Below, piece by piece: positions 1-11,439 of a stretch of DNA of 64,000 nucleotides. Made by a program: the position numbers and the translations under genes. The DNA lies in NCBI GenBank assembly GCA_015501585.1, contig JADNRY010000008.1, positions 124,001-188,000 on the forward strand, in the 5' to 3' direction. This DNA comes from Rhodocollybia butyracea. Its lineage: Eukaryota; Basidiomycota; Agaricomycetes; Agaricales; Omphalotaceae. Positions within the stretch are counted from its first letter, which is position 1, and every line of letters begins with the position of its first letter. A model generated the notes under the pieces. That model worked only from the letters and a program-made list of their open reading frames with translations, was not told the DNA's origin and searched no databases.

Positions 1-435
1 CCAAGTTCCATTGGGACAAAGACGGAACTTGAACTTCTATTGAGCTCGTGGAATACTGACGCGACTTATTTCTACCGTATGACATCGTTGGAGTTCGGCG
101 ACTGGGTTTCTGCATACGAAGCCTCTCTAACTGCCAACGAGTTGGATGATGGAGACCACAGACCCAACGGCGGGGACGGCACTGGAGGTGGAGAGGCTAG
201 CGCAGCGGCGGGGCAGGGTTTAGAGGGTGGAGCAACGCCTGGCACTTCGCAGGCTGTTGCTCCTGCTCGTACTCTGAACACAGCTGCTGGGCCTTCAACT
301 GGTTTTATTGCCATGAGCGTGGTTACCGACGCGAGTGGTGCGGCCATTGCGGTAAAATCAACAAAAAGAAAGAAACGTTCCGATGCTGGTAAGCCCCGCA
401 AGCGGCGGGCTCAGGCTAGCGACGGTACTGCTTAG
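1..435 (+). CDS. C-terminal part of an unrecognised protein (cut by window edge)
   Basis: An open frame runs in from the left edge without a start and stops at 433-435. The visible ~144 residues contain a short hydrophilic segment, then a Gly/Ala-rich linker, then a strongly basic tail (KSTKRKKRSDAGKPRKRR) that looks like a nuclear localisation signal. I cannot name a family. Such tails are common in DNA-binding and transposon-associated proteins of agaricomycetes, and the neighbouring foldback element fits a repeat-rich setting, but this is only inference. Confidence 0.5.
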   Translation, partial: PSSIGTKTELELLLSSWNTDATYFYRMTSLEFGDWVSAYEASLTANELDDGDHRPNGGDGTGGGEASAAAGQGLEGGATPGTSQAVAPARTLNTAAGPSTGFIAMSVVTDASGAAIAVKSTKRKKRSDAGKPRKRRAQASDGTA

Positions 436-467
436 TACTTAGTTTTTAAAGTATCTTGTACTTAGTT

Positions 468-537
468 CTCAAGCATCAGATTATCCCATGAATATACTCA
501 GCGTCCTCAAGCGTCAGTTTACCGCATGAAAATACTC
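468..537. repeat. Imperfect tandem duplication, 38-bp period
   Basis: A 32-nt unit at 468-499 (ctcaagcatcag...atgaatatactc) recurs with a few changes at 506-537 (ctcaagcgtcag...atgaaaatactc), 38 bp apart. It lies just after the stop of the left-edge gene. No function is evident. Confidence 0.6.
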
Positions 538-880
538 GTGTTATTGCTCTTAACAGGCGGGACGACGCGACGGGTGGGCAGTGACGGGCGGGCAGGCAGT
601 GATCAGTGGCGATTATCGGATGCAGGTTCTCAGATCTCAGTCTTGGCAACAGATTGCCGCAGCGTTATCATGGCCGGTTTTATGTAGTTTACATCAAGGG
701 TCTATGGACCTTCTAGACTCTTGCCTTTTAGAAAATAACTGGAATTATTGGTGGGAATATTCGCGATGTAGGGAAATACACAAATCAAGGGGAGGGGGCC
801 TGGCAGGTGGGGCCCATCTTACCAGGCTCATATCTATTGATGGGTGTGATGACGAGGTGGATCAGCCGTGTCCGTGAAAC

Positions 881-1529
881 GACTGGAACTTAATCCGGCA
901 TTTTTAGCGGGTCGGATTTAAGTCACATGCTTGTTTGGACTTGGAGAAATCCGAAAATTTGGGGGGTCTCAGACATGTCTTTAGGACATATCTAAATAGA
1001 CAAAAAGTTGCGTCTTAACTCTACAGTAAACATCTATTTTGCCGAATTTTTATATCTGAACTCGTTACTGAACTATTCAATGATCTTTCTGGTGGAGGCT
1101 AGGGTTAGGAGCTGCGGCAAGAAGCTTGCCGAGCTACGTGCAGACACCCAAGTAGCACAGTTAGCTTGATCAGCGACGAGCTCAACACAGTGCTCTCAAA
1201 ATGTCCTATTTTTGAGGGCCGTCTCATAAAAGAAAGTTTATACAGCGATTTTGGGTAAGATGAGTGGTAATTCTACCTTGCAGTATGTTCTTTCCACTCC
1301 GCCTCGACCCGACTCTGTGATAAAGAACATTGAATATCTCGTTAACGAGTTTTGATATAAAAAATCGGTAAAATAGACGTTTATCTTATACTCGAAGTGC
1401 AACTTTTTGTCTACTTACATTTGTCCTAAATTCATGGTTGAGACACCTCAAATTTTTGGATTTCTCGAAGTCCAAAGAAGCATGTGACTTAAATCCGACC
1501 GTCTAAAACTGCCGGATTAAGTTCCAGTC
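881..1529. mobile_element. Foldback / MITE-like element with ~205-bp terminal inverted repeats
   Basis: The sequence from 881 to about 1088 is matched, in reverse complement, by about 1321-1529. The outer ends are exact for about 20 bp (gactggaacttaatccggca), and the arms stay similar, by eye near 80 percent, over about 205 bp with few gaps. The ~230-bp centre (1089-1320) has no useful reading frame. Size and structure suit a non-autonomous foldback or MITE. I see no clear target-site duplication outside the ends (tgaaac on the left, cctctg on the right), so the superfamily is not assigned. Confidence 0.85.
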
Positions 1530-1740
1530 CCTCTGCCGAGGCTGTGATTTTCACATCACAACTCTAGCAGGGGACTGGTTCGAGTCTAGTACTTTACCGG
1601 TTTTACCGTCGCCACCGTCGCCATTTGCTTATCTCAACCGAAACTACCTGTTATCGGAATGGTAAACTAAGTGGCTTATTCGTTGAATTTCCGCTACTGT
1701 AGTTTCCATATCTCATACGGAAACTTCAAGGTCACTCCCT

Positions 1741-4068
1741 ATGTCCAAAGACGAAACCTCCGAGGACGCTGTTCCTACTTCAAAACGCCGACTAAACATA
1801 ACAGAGCAAATTCCTTCACGCTCATTGGCCGAATTTAGGGCTCTCGAAGGCAGGGATTATCGCAAAGAAAGCCTTTACGCGTTATGGCAGCAAATATGCA
1901 ATATCGGATATCTTTCCTATCCTGACCATAAAGCTCCGAATCGTTCCCTCAATTCCGAATATACACCGGACACAGTAGAAAAGCTGCGGTCGGCATACGA
2001 AGCAGAACTGTTTCAGTCTTGTGGCGGACAGTCTTCCAAGAAGCAAATAGGATGGACAGAGTTCAAGACATATGCGCTGGCAAAGGAAGTTGGTGCGCGA
2101 ATTCTATATGTTCAGGATCTTGTACCGACCAGTCCACAGAACTCTGGAATATCTTTCATAATGAACTTGACATCGACGGGAATGGTCGACTCGACGAGAA
2201 AGAGCTGGATGCGGCGTTGAGGAAATCAGGTACGTCTTTTTATCTCCACTTCGCTGAGCATCAAGCCAACATTTTAATACCAGACATTGTGCTCCCGCCC
2301 GCCGCCCTCGAAGAATTCATGGCTTTTCTTACTGCGACACCCCATTCGCGTCCAATAACATTCAGTGAATTCAGAGATTTTTTTCTTCTCCTTCCTCGCA
2401 AGATTTCTCCGGAAGAACTGCTGCGTTACTATCAGGTCACAAAGTTCCTGGGTGACGATGGACGAGGGGCTGCTCGTGTCACTATGGAAGGTGCGCGATT
2501 ACACGACCCGAGTTTGTACCGAGGTTTAGGTTTTTGCAGGCGACGTCAGTCTCAGCGCTGAAGACAAGCCTCCTGTACCATCTGTGAATGCTGATCAATT
2601 TCAACGCCAACCGCCGCCTCATTATGATAGTGGAGAGGACGAGCTTGATCCAGAAGAACACGATCCGGTTGTTATGGGAAACCATACGGCACTTAAGTTT
2701 CTTTTTGCTGGAGGTGTAGCGGGCGCAGGTATGTTGTTCGTTGATGTCAGTGCGATGACTAAATCGTGTCGCTTGTGTTAGTCTCAAGGACTTGTACTGC
2801 ACCCTTCGATCGTCTGAAGATCTTTCTCATAACTCGACCACAAGATCTTGGTATTGGTTCTTCCTCTTCAATCTCGAGTATCAATGGGGTGAAGGCGATC
2901 GGAAACGCTATTACACGTATATATGCCGAAGGAGGGATACTGGCATTCTGGACAGGTAAGATCCTTCCTGGATCTGAGACAAGGTTTTCAAAGTTTTGTC
3001 TGTAGGAAACGGGCTATCCGTAGCGAAGATTTTTCCTGAATCGGCGATTAAGTTCTTCACATACGAGTCTTCGGTAGGTTCGGACTGCTTAACTTGCCTC
3101 TTCCTACTCACGATCTTGTAGAAACGTGCCTTTGCTAAATATTGGGATCATGTCGACGATCCCCGGGAGATTAGCGGTGTCAGTCGGTTTCTCTCTGGGG
3201 GAATTGGAGGCATTAGCAGTCAACTCAGTGCCTTATGCTTTCCTAAATGGTCGGACATTTCATCTGACGTTTTTTTAACCAGGCATATACCCCGTCGAAA
3301 CGTTGAAGGTGCTCGGTTTACCCCCATTTCTCCGACATCTACTGATCTTAATGAACAACATAGACCCAGATGATGAGTAGTTCTGGCAACCAAAAACGAA
3401 CACTCGCAGAGGCCGCCAAGCACTTATGGTCGCTGGGAGGGTTTCGAGCGTATTATCGGGGACTCTCTGTGAGTAATGTCATAGCTACGCATGCCATCTT
3501 TTACAACTTAAACTATCCTAGATTGGGCTGATCGGAGTGTTTCCCTATTCCGCTATCGATATGAGCACGTTCGAAGCTCTGAAGTTAGCATACATTTCTG
3601 CTAGGAAAGAAGAACCAGGCGTCCTCGCTTTGCTTGCTTTTGGCAGTCTCTCTGGCAGCGTGGGTCAGTCAGCTACGTTTTCAAATATTTGAACGCCATG
3701 ACTTATGTATTCCGATTCAATACTTTCAAGGTGCCACATCCGTATATCCCATGAATCTAGTACGAACAAGAATGCAAGCTTCAGGTTCACCCGGGCATCC
3801 TCAAACATATTTGGGTCCAGGGGACGTGGTGATGAAAACCTGGGAGCGGGAGGGATGGAAAGGATTCTACAGAGGGCTTGTACCGACATTAGCCAAGGTT
3901 CGTTTGTTCTTTTTAATAATCATCGCTGAAAATTGAGACCTTCTGCCCAGGTGGTTCCGGCAGTATCAATATCTTATGTAGTTTACGAGCATACCAAGAA
4001 AAGGTACGATTGCCCATCGGCTGTATATCTCCCACTAAACACTTCTTTCCCTCAGACTCGGTGTCTAA
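1741..4068 (+). CDS. SAL1: Calcium-dependent mitochondrial carrier, ATP-Mg/Pi (SAL1/SCaMC) type
   Basis: Thirteen exons join to 563 aa: 1741-2092, 2140-2229, 2284-2490, 2540-2728, 2782-2955, 3006-3073, 3122-3227, 3283-3308, 3364-3468, 3522-3663, 3731-3897, 3951-4003, 4056-4068. The N-terminal half holds an EF-hand loop (DIDGNGRLDEKE), and the C-terminal half holds three mitochondrial-carrier repeats with PxD/ExxK-type signatures: APFDRLKIF, YPVETLKTQ and YPMNLVRTR. Proteins of this class sit in the inner mitochondrial membrane and exchange ATP-Mg or ADP for phosphate under Ca2+ control. Only one EF-hand loop looks canonical; the first pair member is not recognisable. Donors and acceptors are GT-AG throughout. 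The first intron (2093-2139) was chosen because it joins AKEV to ELWNIF in frame. Confidence 0.92.
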
Positions 4069-4410
4069 TGATTTATGCGTTCCTTATTCAATCTGCTTTA
4101 GATGCTACCTGTCGTTTTGTCTCACATCTCTTACTTATTTGGCGCACATCTGTATCTACCACACACCATAATATAGCCAGTACATAGTAGAAAAAGTATT
4201 GAGTGGGAGTCTACTTTCCGTCCGTAGATGCCGTTTGTTTGCGACGATGAACAAGATAAGAAAGCTGTTGAACGTTAACGCGTTGTTGAACACGATATTT
4301 TGGGCAGGCATCAGATTTCGGCGGACTTTGAATTCATCTTGCCTTCAACCATCAACTTGACTTGTTGGTGGTCACTCCTATAGTTACTATTTATCCAACA
4401 AAAAGGGACC
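4069..4410. other. Intergenic spacer
   Basis: About 340 bp between the carrier stop and the CK2 beta start, both genes on the plus strand. It should contain the carrier terminator and the CK2 beta promoter. No distinct motif or RNA gene is seen. Confidence 0.5.
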
Positions 4411-5883
4411 ATGAATGCATCCGACCAAGCCGAATTTGAGGATGAAGAAGCTATCAGTGGAACTGGAGAAGGAGACGAAATAATGGAAGAAGTTGAAGAA
4501 CAGGAAGACGGCTACAGTGCGTGATTCTCCAACGATATACTGCTATCATAGGGCTCATATTATTCTTTTGACACTATGCAGCGTCGTCGACGCCAACTTC
4601 AACATTAACTTGGATTAGCTGGTTCTGTTCTTTGCCCGGACACGAATATTTCTGTGAAGTGTCGGAAGATTTTATCGAGGACGACTTCAATTTGACTGGA
4701 TTAAACACAATGGTGCCATTTTGGAAAGAAGCAATGGAGATGGTGTTGGATGTTGAGCCTGGTATGGTTGAGCGAGTCTACTGTGTGTGTTGGCTAAACT
4801 TCAATAGATGAAGATACCTCTAAAATACCCGACGTTTCTATCGTTGAATCTTCGGCTGAAATGTTGTATGGTCTAGTTCACCAGCGATACATCCTGACTC
4901 GAGCTGGTCTCTCAACGATGGTGCTATACGCTTTACACGTTTATCTTTTCTTGTACGCTTACGCCTTATCACTTTCAGGTTGACAAATATGAAGCTGGTA
5001 TATTTGGCTCTTGCCCACGGGTGTACTGCATGGGCACCAATGTCGTTCCTTGTGGAAGGTCAGACATGCCTGGACTCGACACCGTAAAATTGTTTTGTCC
5101 AAACTGCAACGATATATATGTCCCGCCAAGCAGCCGGTTCCAAGGTGTTGATGGTATGGATGAGTGCTCATTAGTCTCCAGTCAACTCACAGCAGTACGT
5201 TTAACAGGCGCTTTCTTTGGCACTACTTTCGCCCATCTCTTCTTCCAAACCTATCGTGAACTTTCACCAGCACCTTTCTGGAAAGCGACGTCCAGCTCAT
5301 CGCATGCATCGCCCCGGTCCAGTACTGGCTCCGTCTCGCAAAACGCGACTTTTGTGAATCCCAACCCCCACGGAGGACAGAAACGTGCTGCGGGGTATGT
5401 TTACGTACCCCGCATCTATGGATTTAAAGTAAGTGAGAGGGCCAAGTGCGGTCCGCGGATGCAGTGGTTAAGACTGCGGCCTGAGAGTTCCGAGGAGCTG
5501 GATATGGTGGACTGGAGAGGACGATGGTTAGATGATGACGAGGATTACGATGATGAAGAGGAGGAGGAAGAGGAAGACCGGCAAATGGAAGACTTTGATC
5601 CTGTATGTATCATGATAAAGGTTGCCTGATACAGTTACTCAGCTGCCTTTAACAGGATGCGAACGACGATGACGATGACGATGAAGAAGAAGAGGAGGAA
5701 GAAGAAGGTGGAAAGGGTGCTCCTGTGTCTGTAGGCCGCCACCGTGCTGCTGCGCCAACGGCATCTGCGAGAACGGCTCCGACAAACCAACGCCCCGAAG
5801 CAGCAAAGACGGCGGCGCCAATGGGAAAACTACGTATTATCAGACAGCGGTCTCCCGGGGTTCAGCAGAGTGTAGCGGCGTGA
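4411..5883 (+). CDS. CKB1: Casein kinase 2 regulatory (beta) subunit
   Basis: Six exons (4411-4516, 4582-4761, 4808-4920, 4979-5153, 5208-5602, 5656-5883) give 398 aa. The conserved core is complete: [17 protein letters not shown] near the start, then FNLTGL, the zinc ribbon cysteines in [10 protein letters not shown] and [10 protein letters not shown], and the dimer/docking segment leading to [14 protein letters not shown]2 beta dimers bridge two catalytic alpha subunits and set substrate choice. After the core the protein carries a fungal-type extension: a basic PRIYGFKV segment, a long Asp/Glu run spanning the last intron, and an Ala/Pro-rich tail. The N-terminus is also acidic. No catalytic kinase domain is present, as expected for this subunit. 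Confidence 0.95.
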
Positions 5884-6089
5884 ATTGGGTTTCGACTACT
5901 TTACTATAGCAAACATACGTTTATTTACACTGAGATGATTATACCAGACTCTAATGCGACAGTAAGCGCTTTAAGCCAGCGCTTACCGTGGAAACATCTA
6001 TCTAAACTTGGCTTCAACTGGATAGCTTAGTCACGAGGTCCCAGTCTTCTTTCACGAACAAGGAGAAATTTCAAGCATCCTCAAGACCA

Positions 6090-6634
6090 ATGGCCCGATC
6101 CAGTGAGTGTAGTGGTTTTTGGTTGTGTGGGGAACGTCTACTAACTAAGTGTTGTATTATCCTTTCCTTGCGTCAATCGAATCTTTAACTTGAATGCAAA
6201 CTCGACAAAATTACGACGATTAACCAGACCTATCCATCGGCCTCAACAAAGGCCACCCAACGACCGCTATCCCCAAAACTGTGCGTCCCTCGCAGCGCAA
6301 GGGTATTCAGTCAACCAAGACCAAATTTGTACGGTCTGTTATCCGAGAAGTTGCTGGTTTTTCTGCATACGAGAGGAGAGTCATGGAGCTGCTTAGGAAC
6401 TCAAAAGTGAGTTTTTCTGGACGAGATTATTGCTCGATGCTGAGTTCCTTACTTACAGGACAAAAAAGCCCGAAAGCTCACAAAGAAGAGGGTATGATCA
6501 AACTACACGCTTGATTCGATTCGATACTAATTACCGAATCATTCATTAAACAGCTGGGCACCCTTCTCCGCTCAAAGCGCAAACTCGAAGAGCTCGGAAA
6601 TGTCATCCAAGAGTCTAGGAGGGCTGCTCATTAG
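6090..6634 (+). CDS. RPL36: 60S ribosomal protein L36 (eL36)
   Basis: Four exons (6090-6102, 6228-6406, 6459-6491, 6554-6634) give 101 aa, the usual family length. The tiny first exon encodes MARS and is followed by a 125-nt intron, longer than most here, as is common in ribosomal protein genes. Diagnostic segments are [41 protein letters not shown] and KKRLGT. The product is a basic protein of the large ribosomal subunit. It follows the CK2 beta gene by about 200 bp on the same strand. Confidence 0.95.
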
Positions 6635-7226
6635 AGGACAGTGTGTTGGTGTTGATCAAATTCTTATGGTAAACTCTCGGCCGTCTGCGGATGGCTGTAT
6701 ACATATGCGCAGTTGCTGTACTATGAAGCTCTCCATTTTATGCCATCTTTACTTGCGCATGCCATTTCTGACTGTTCACTAGTGTGTGATCTGTGTGAAA
6801 AGTTGCAATTGCTGACTGCGCGTCCTGAACCGCGCCTGCTGAAACGTTGAAAGCGCAGTGCTCGCTACTTTCGCTACTTACTATTACTAACAGCTTACTA
6901 TAGACTTGACTTGACTAATGCATTGAAGCCGGTTATGGATCCGTCGGCCGTACGTAATGCAAAGTTCTCCTGGTCGTACGATACGTTTTGAAAATTTACT
7001 TGTTTGTGTCTGCAATCTTTGGATTTGTGAGATATCCTCGAGGAGAATAAAAAAGCAGTGAGAAATCCTGTAATAAGCTACAAAAAAACTGCAAAGTAAC
7101 TGATTGAAATTTGATATCTCGATGCCGGGCCTTCGGAAATAATGATGACATGCACGGAACACGTAAATAGTTGCTTATGCCGGTTGCTCGGAATTCGAAA
7201 CTTCTATTTCTTTCTTTTTCTTGTTC
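6635..7226. other. Intergenic spacer
   Basis: About 590 bp between RPL36 and the VTT-domain gene. Short frames on both strands show no coding character or family match. A pyrimidine-rich run just before 7227 looks like promoter/5' UTR of the next gene. Confidence 0.5.
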
Positions 7227-8813
7227 ATGTCTACTTTGGCCCCTCCGTCCAACTCTCGAAGCAGAGCATCCTCGACCACTCTTCGTCCTGCCCTCACTCT
7301 TAAATCTCTAGGACGCCGACGCTCAAATACACAACTAAAGCAAGCCGCTTCTTCTCCTCAGTGTCAAGTCTTCAGCTCCGGCGAGAATTCACGGCCTGGC
7401 ATAGTCCTCATGGCCTTATCTACAGTTCTTCAGTGGCTGCATTTGGAGCCAAAACATATCTTGATAACAGACTGGTCTTCACCGTCTTCTCCAGCAAGCG
7501 CAGATGAGGACATTTTATCTCTTCCTTTACCAGCATCAGCAACCAAGACAAGTTTCGGTGATGCCCTCAGCCAAAAATCTTCCCATCGAACTCCGTGGCC
7601 TTCGGTAAGTTTCGTATGTCGTCTCTCTCTTGGTTTCTTCTCAATCGTTCATAGATGCATGCACCTATCGTGCTTGTCTTATGTCTGTTCCCTCTTTCAA
7701 CAGCCATAGTGCTCCTTTCCCTGTCAAGCTTACCAATACAATTTTCATGGCCCAAAACCCTCACCGACCTTGCACAGCTTGGAAAAGAGCTTCACCAGTA
7801 CTCCGAAAGTGGTCTTGGACCTCTTACGCATGTCGTAGGGGTGTTGGCCGTGACTGCAGTATGGAAACACGCGTGGTCTATTCCAGGTAGTGTCATATGG
7901 AACGTCCTCGCAGGCGCATTGTTTTCCCCGCTATTCGCCACGATTCTTCTCACTATGCTTACGACGGTGGGCTCGCTTTGCGCGTCATTGCTATCGGCAC
8001 CACTTGCACCACTCATTATGCGTCTATTTCCGCGAATCTTAGACATGACGCGCGCGGCACTTGAAGGTGATGCAAGTAAATCAACGACATCTGCTTCATC
8101 ACCTTTTGAGACAGAGGACAAAACCATTTCACATGTATCTGGGGCCTGGGTCAGGCTGTCCGTCCTAAGGCTTATTGGTGTTGTTCCATGGTCGGGAATT
8201 AATATCGCTTGTGGCGTTTGCGGTGTACCTTTGTGGGACTGCATGCTTGGGTGAGGGTTCAAAAAACTCGTTCAACTTTACCTAAAATGCTGATCTACTT
8301 CATGTAGTTCATTTATTGGGACGCTGCCTTGGACAGCAGTAACATGCCAGGTAAGTCTGAGACTTTCCTTGCAGTTTACTCATTCCTGATGTCACTACTG
8401 TCTAGATTGGCGACATTTTACAAACCGTTGCATATGCCCCTTCCGCTACTCCGCAAACAGTATCGTCACTATTGATGACACCAAGAATCATCGTAAAGCT
8501 GGTTTTCTTGTCATTCTTGTCTCTTGCTCCAATTCTAGCGAGGGACTATCTGAAGGCTTTAATAAGCGTTTCTACTTCGGTGTCCGAATCCGCTTCGGCG
8601 ACGGGTTCGGAGAAATCTGCAGTAATGTCATCTGAGCAATCGGACCTGGATGAGAAGCGTGTGTCTCGGTGGACGTGGATGAAAGAGTGGAAGGTTCGGC
8701 TACCATCGAGGTCGAGAACCAGAGACAGGAACGAGCGGATGCGGCAATTAGATGAACTGGTCGATGAAAAACAGCAGCTGAGGATCCATGAAGAGAGTGT
8801 GTTACCTTCATAG
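7227..8813 (+). CDS. VTT-domain membrane protein (TVP38/TMEM64, SNARE-associated family)
   Basis: Four exons (7227-7604, 7655-8250, 8308-8350, 8406-8813) encode 474 aa. The Ser-rich N-terminal ~150 residues are cytosolic in character. Hydrophobic segments follow, including a first TM (MHAPIVLVLCLFPLSTAIVL), the family block WNVLAGALFSPLFAT, and the core RLIGVVPWSGINIACGVCGV ending in SFIGTLPW. That spacing is characteristic of the VTT/DedA fold of TVP38, TMEM41 and VMP1 relatives, which act in Golgi/ER membranes and lipid scrambling. A last TM is followed by a charged coiled tail (RNERMRQLDELVDEKQQ). Family is secure; the exact orthologue (TVP38 or a paralogue) is not. Confidence 0.85.
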
Positions 8814-9941
8814 CGGGCTTTTTTTAAACTTTTGCTTCTGCACATCGCCATGCTATACCCTCTCCTCACACCTCTCGCGTGCATCTTTGCTCTCCTGACC
8901 CTGCATTTTCTTGCTTTTGCTTCGCATCATCTTTTGTGTGCTTACGAGTTGGCAATTATCGGTTATGATTCTTCATCAACATATCCCTACAACATTATAC
9001 ATACTGTACACTCACGCTGTCTTAATTCCGCCATCGATCTTTTGAGCTATGATCCCTTCACGCCGCTTTAATGACCCCCCTCTTCGTTCATTTAACATCT
9101 AATCTGTCCCTTCAGTCAGTGTAAGAACCAGGATTGTTCTCCTTTGTTGTTACCGCTTTTGATGATATTTATTCCATTTTTATGTAGTTTCGTTAGTATG
9201 ATACCTTCTTTTGTATCATTTTACTCAGATTATTCCCAACGTGCATCCCCCTTTATGATCTATCTTTACCACTTCGTTTATACCTGGATCTTTATCACCA
9301 ACTCCTCTTAGTATCATCGTAGATATCAAAATATCAGTAGTTTCTGATGCCATCCACTTGATGTTTGAGCTGTTGTAGAACAGTGTAGAACGGTGAGTAT
9401 GTTAACCATCTCAGCTTGCCGAATGATTGACGCGTAAGGCTTGAAAGCTCACATCAATATAATATGTGGTAGAGATTTTTTGCGTGGACTTGGCGTGGAC
9501 TTGAATTTTGAACTCTAGAGAACTTCGTAAAAAAATCGTGGCAGCCATTAGAGTCAATGGCGGGAGAAGTTAGAATATCAGGCGGTTTCGGATGCTTTTA
9601 CATGCTGGATTATAACTAAATACTCGCGCGAAGTATGTATTATTATTTATCGGTGGAGATATTTGAACACGCTTTCCTTTTTTGGATGGTAACCTCAGCT
9701 TTGACCGCAATTGATTGATCACTTGACTTGTTTTGTGATTCTTCGGTGTTTAAACTTTACAGCCTCGAAGCGCCATGGGTGTCCAAAGTCTCGCACGCGA
9801 CATATATTCCTTCAAATTCAATCACCAAATCATCCCGAAGGAAATCGGCTAAAGCAGTAACATTGTACATCATTGCATTGTTCCGAGGGCCAGGAGCCTG
9901 TATTTAATTTCAAAAGTGGTGTACACCCCCTGTCCATGCCT

Positions 9942-10334
9942 TTAGGTGAACTCCCACTGTCCCAGGACTTTTGAATTTGTGTAAAAAGCTGGGAGGTGAT
10001 AACGGAAACTACCGAGAATGCCCTTACCTGGATAAGTGGATCCATCCCAGTCTCTTCTTGGTCTCTCCAATTCTTTATGACAGAATGAACAGGTCCGCTG
10101 CTCTTGCCAGTTTAAATTGAGGGCGCAGGGCACGTTACTATGCCAAATGACAGTGTTCACTGCGTACGCGAAGAATAAATCAGCTGCCCCATTCAGCCAA
10201 CATTCAGCAGCGAGAAAAATCAGTAGCGTATCTCTCCGTAGCTTTGTCCAGCCTTGTTGATGGAGCAGTCTCGTCGTACCCATGCGAGGATGCATAAACA
10301 GCTGAGGTTTTGAGAGACGGAAAACCCACTCCAC
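9942..10334 (-). CDS. Doubtful hypothetical protein or gene fragment
   Basis: A 130-codon minus-strand frame has a hydrophobic stretch (LLIFLAAECWLNGAADLFF) and a Cys pair (CSFCHKE). It has no clean promoter, no ATG I can defend from context, and lies directly beside the inverted-repeat element. A GT-AG pair around 9969-10029 would splice its 3' end. It may be a real basidiomycete-specific gene cut by the element, or chance. I do not recognise it. Confidence 0.2.
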   Translation of the reverse strand: MEWVFRLSKPQLFMHPRMGTTRLLHQQGWTKLRRDTLLIFLAAECWLNGAADLFFAYAVNTVIWHSNVPCALNLNWQEQRTCSFCHKELERPRRDWDGSTYPGKGILGSFRYHLPAFYTNSKVLGQWEFT

Positions 10335-10428
10335 CTGATTGACGGACTCGGGATGAACTCACATTACTTAAAGGCTAAGCGCTAAGCGGCAAAGCTACTT
10401 ACCGACCTCTGGAAATCTCAAAGTGACG

Positions 10429-11439
10429 CCAGTACTTACCGTTGGCGGGAAGTGCAAGGAAGAAATTAATTTTGCAATGAGCATTTACACTTCGGCCGAT
10501 GTTATTATGTACTATGTACCTGACCTCAAGCAACCTGAGGTTGCTTCAAGGCGAGTTGAGATACCATTAAAAGGTTTATTTCTGCATTAATAAAGACATC
10601 AGGTATGATATCTTGATGATTTTTGAACCTGTATACATGCATACAGCCTATACTTGCTCATCAGCCATATCTAGAAGGAACAAAAGTTCAGATAGTAAAC
10701 CTTCCGGCCCCAGGCCCGGGAAGGAACACGGATGGTGCCGACACGATAAGATAAACTACCGGCGTTACCGTCCGAAAATAAGGCGCAGATGTCCTCTTGT
10801 GCGAACGTCTGCAAGAGGCCTTAAGTATGTTAAGTACTACTTCCTAAGACAATAGATAGTAAGGCGATTTGCCTGGGCTTGTCCCGGCGCGTGGGCGCGT
10901 GGAAGAAAAACGCGACGGTAGCTACCAGGAGTAAATCGATTTTCGGGAGGTCGGGTGGGAAGCGAAAATCGTTGAAAGCCGGAAGCAGAGAAGATATCGT
11001 TCACGCAATATCTATACTAATCTTATCCTTAGATAAGACGCTACACGGAACATACTTAAGTAGTACTTTGATGTTACTGATGGCAGAGAAACTCGGGCTA
11101 ATCCAGAAATCTACATGCATACCTTCAAGGGTTGGCCCAGGCGCTCCGCAGCAAGGCCTGGCCCAAGGCGTCTATGTAAATTTTTTAACTTTATGGCTTG
11201 AAGACGAAAAAGCTAACACTTGGCTTACAAGAACGGCTATTTCTGACACACCTTGCCTATAGGTCTGCAATATCTAGTTAGAAACTCATAGAGACTGGTC
11301 CTGACCATCACTCAACACTCCGTAGTTGCCCGGTCTAGGCCGGCCTCAGAGTCACTTAGTAACAGAAGCACTGAGCCGAAGTCAAACGTCGGATGAAAGT
11401 AATTTCTTCCTTGCACTTCCCGCCAACGTTAAGTACTGG
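10429..11439. mobile_element. Non-autonomous DNA element with ~41-bp terminal inverted repeats
   Basis: The segment 10429-10469 (ccagtactta then ccgttggcgggaagtgcaag) is matched in inverse orientation by 11399-11439 with a single mismatch over about 41 bp. The ~1-kb interior has frames at 10613-10855 and 10879-11262 that do not resemble a transposase, so the element appears non-autonomous or to be carrying captured sequence. I find no clear target-site duplication. The TIR sequence differs from that of the 881-1529 element, so these are two separate families. Confidence 0.8.

Larger units (their letters stand above)
436..1740. other. Intergenic region, repeat-bearing
   Basis: No supported gene lies here. 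It holds the 38-bp tandem duplication, the foldback element and about 210 bp directly upstream of the mitochondrial carrier gene, which should be its promoter. A 98-codon frame at 581-877 has no support. Confidence 0.6.

Noticed and set aside
581..877. A 98-codon frame near the foldback element
   Set aside because: No start context or family match; it ends just before the element and reads as chance.
5520..5720. GAT/GAG-rich run
   Set aside because: It encodes the acidic tail of CK2 beta across an intron, not a satellite.
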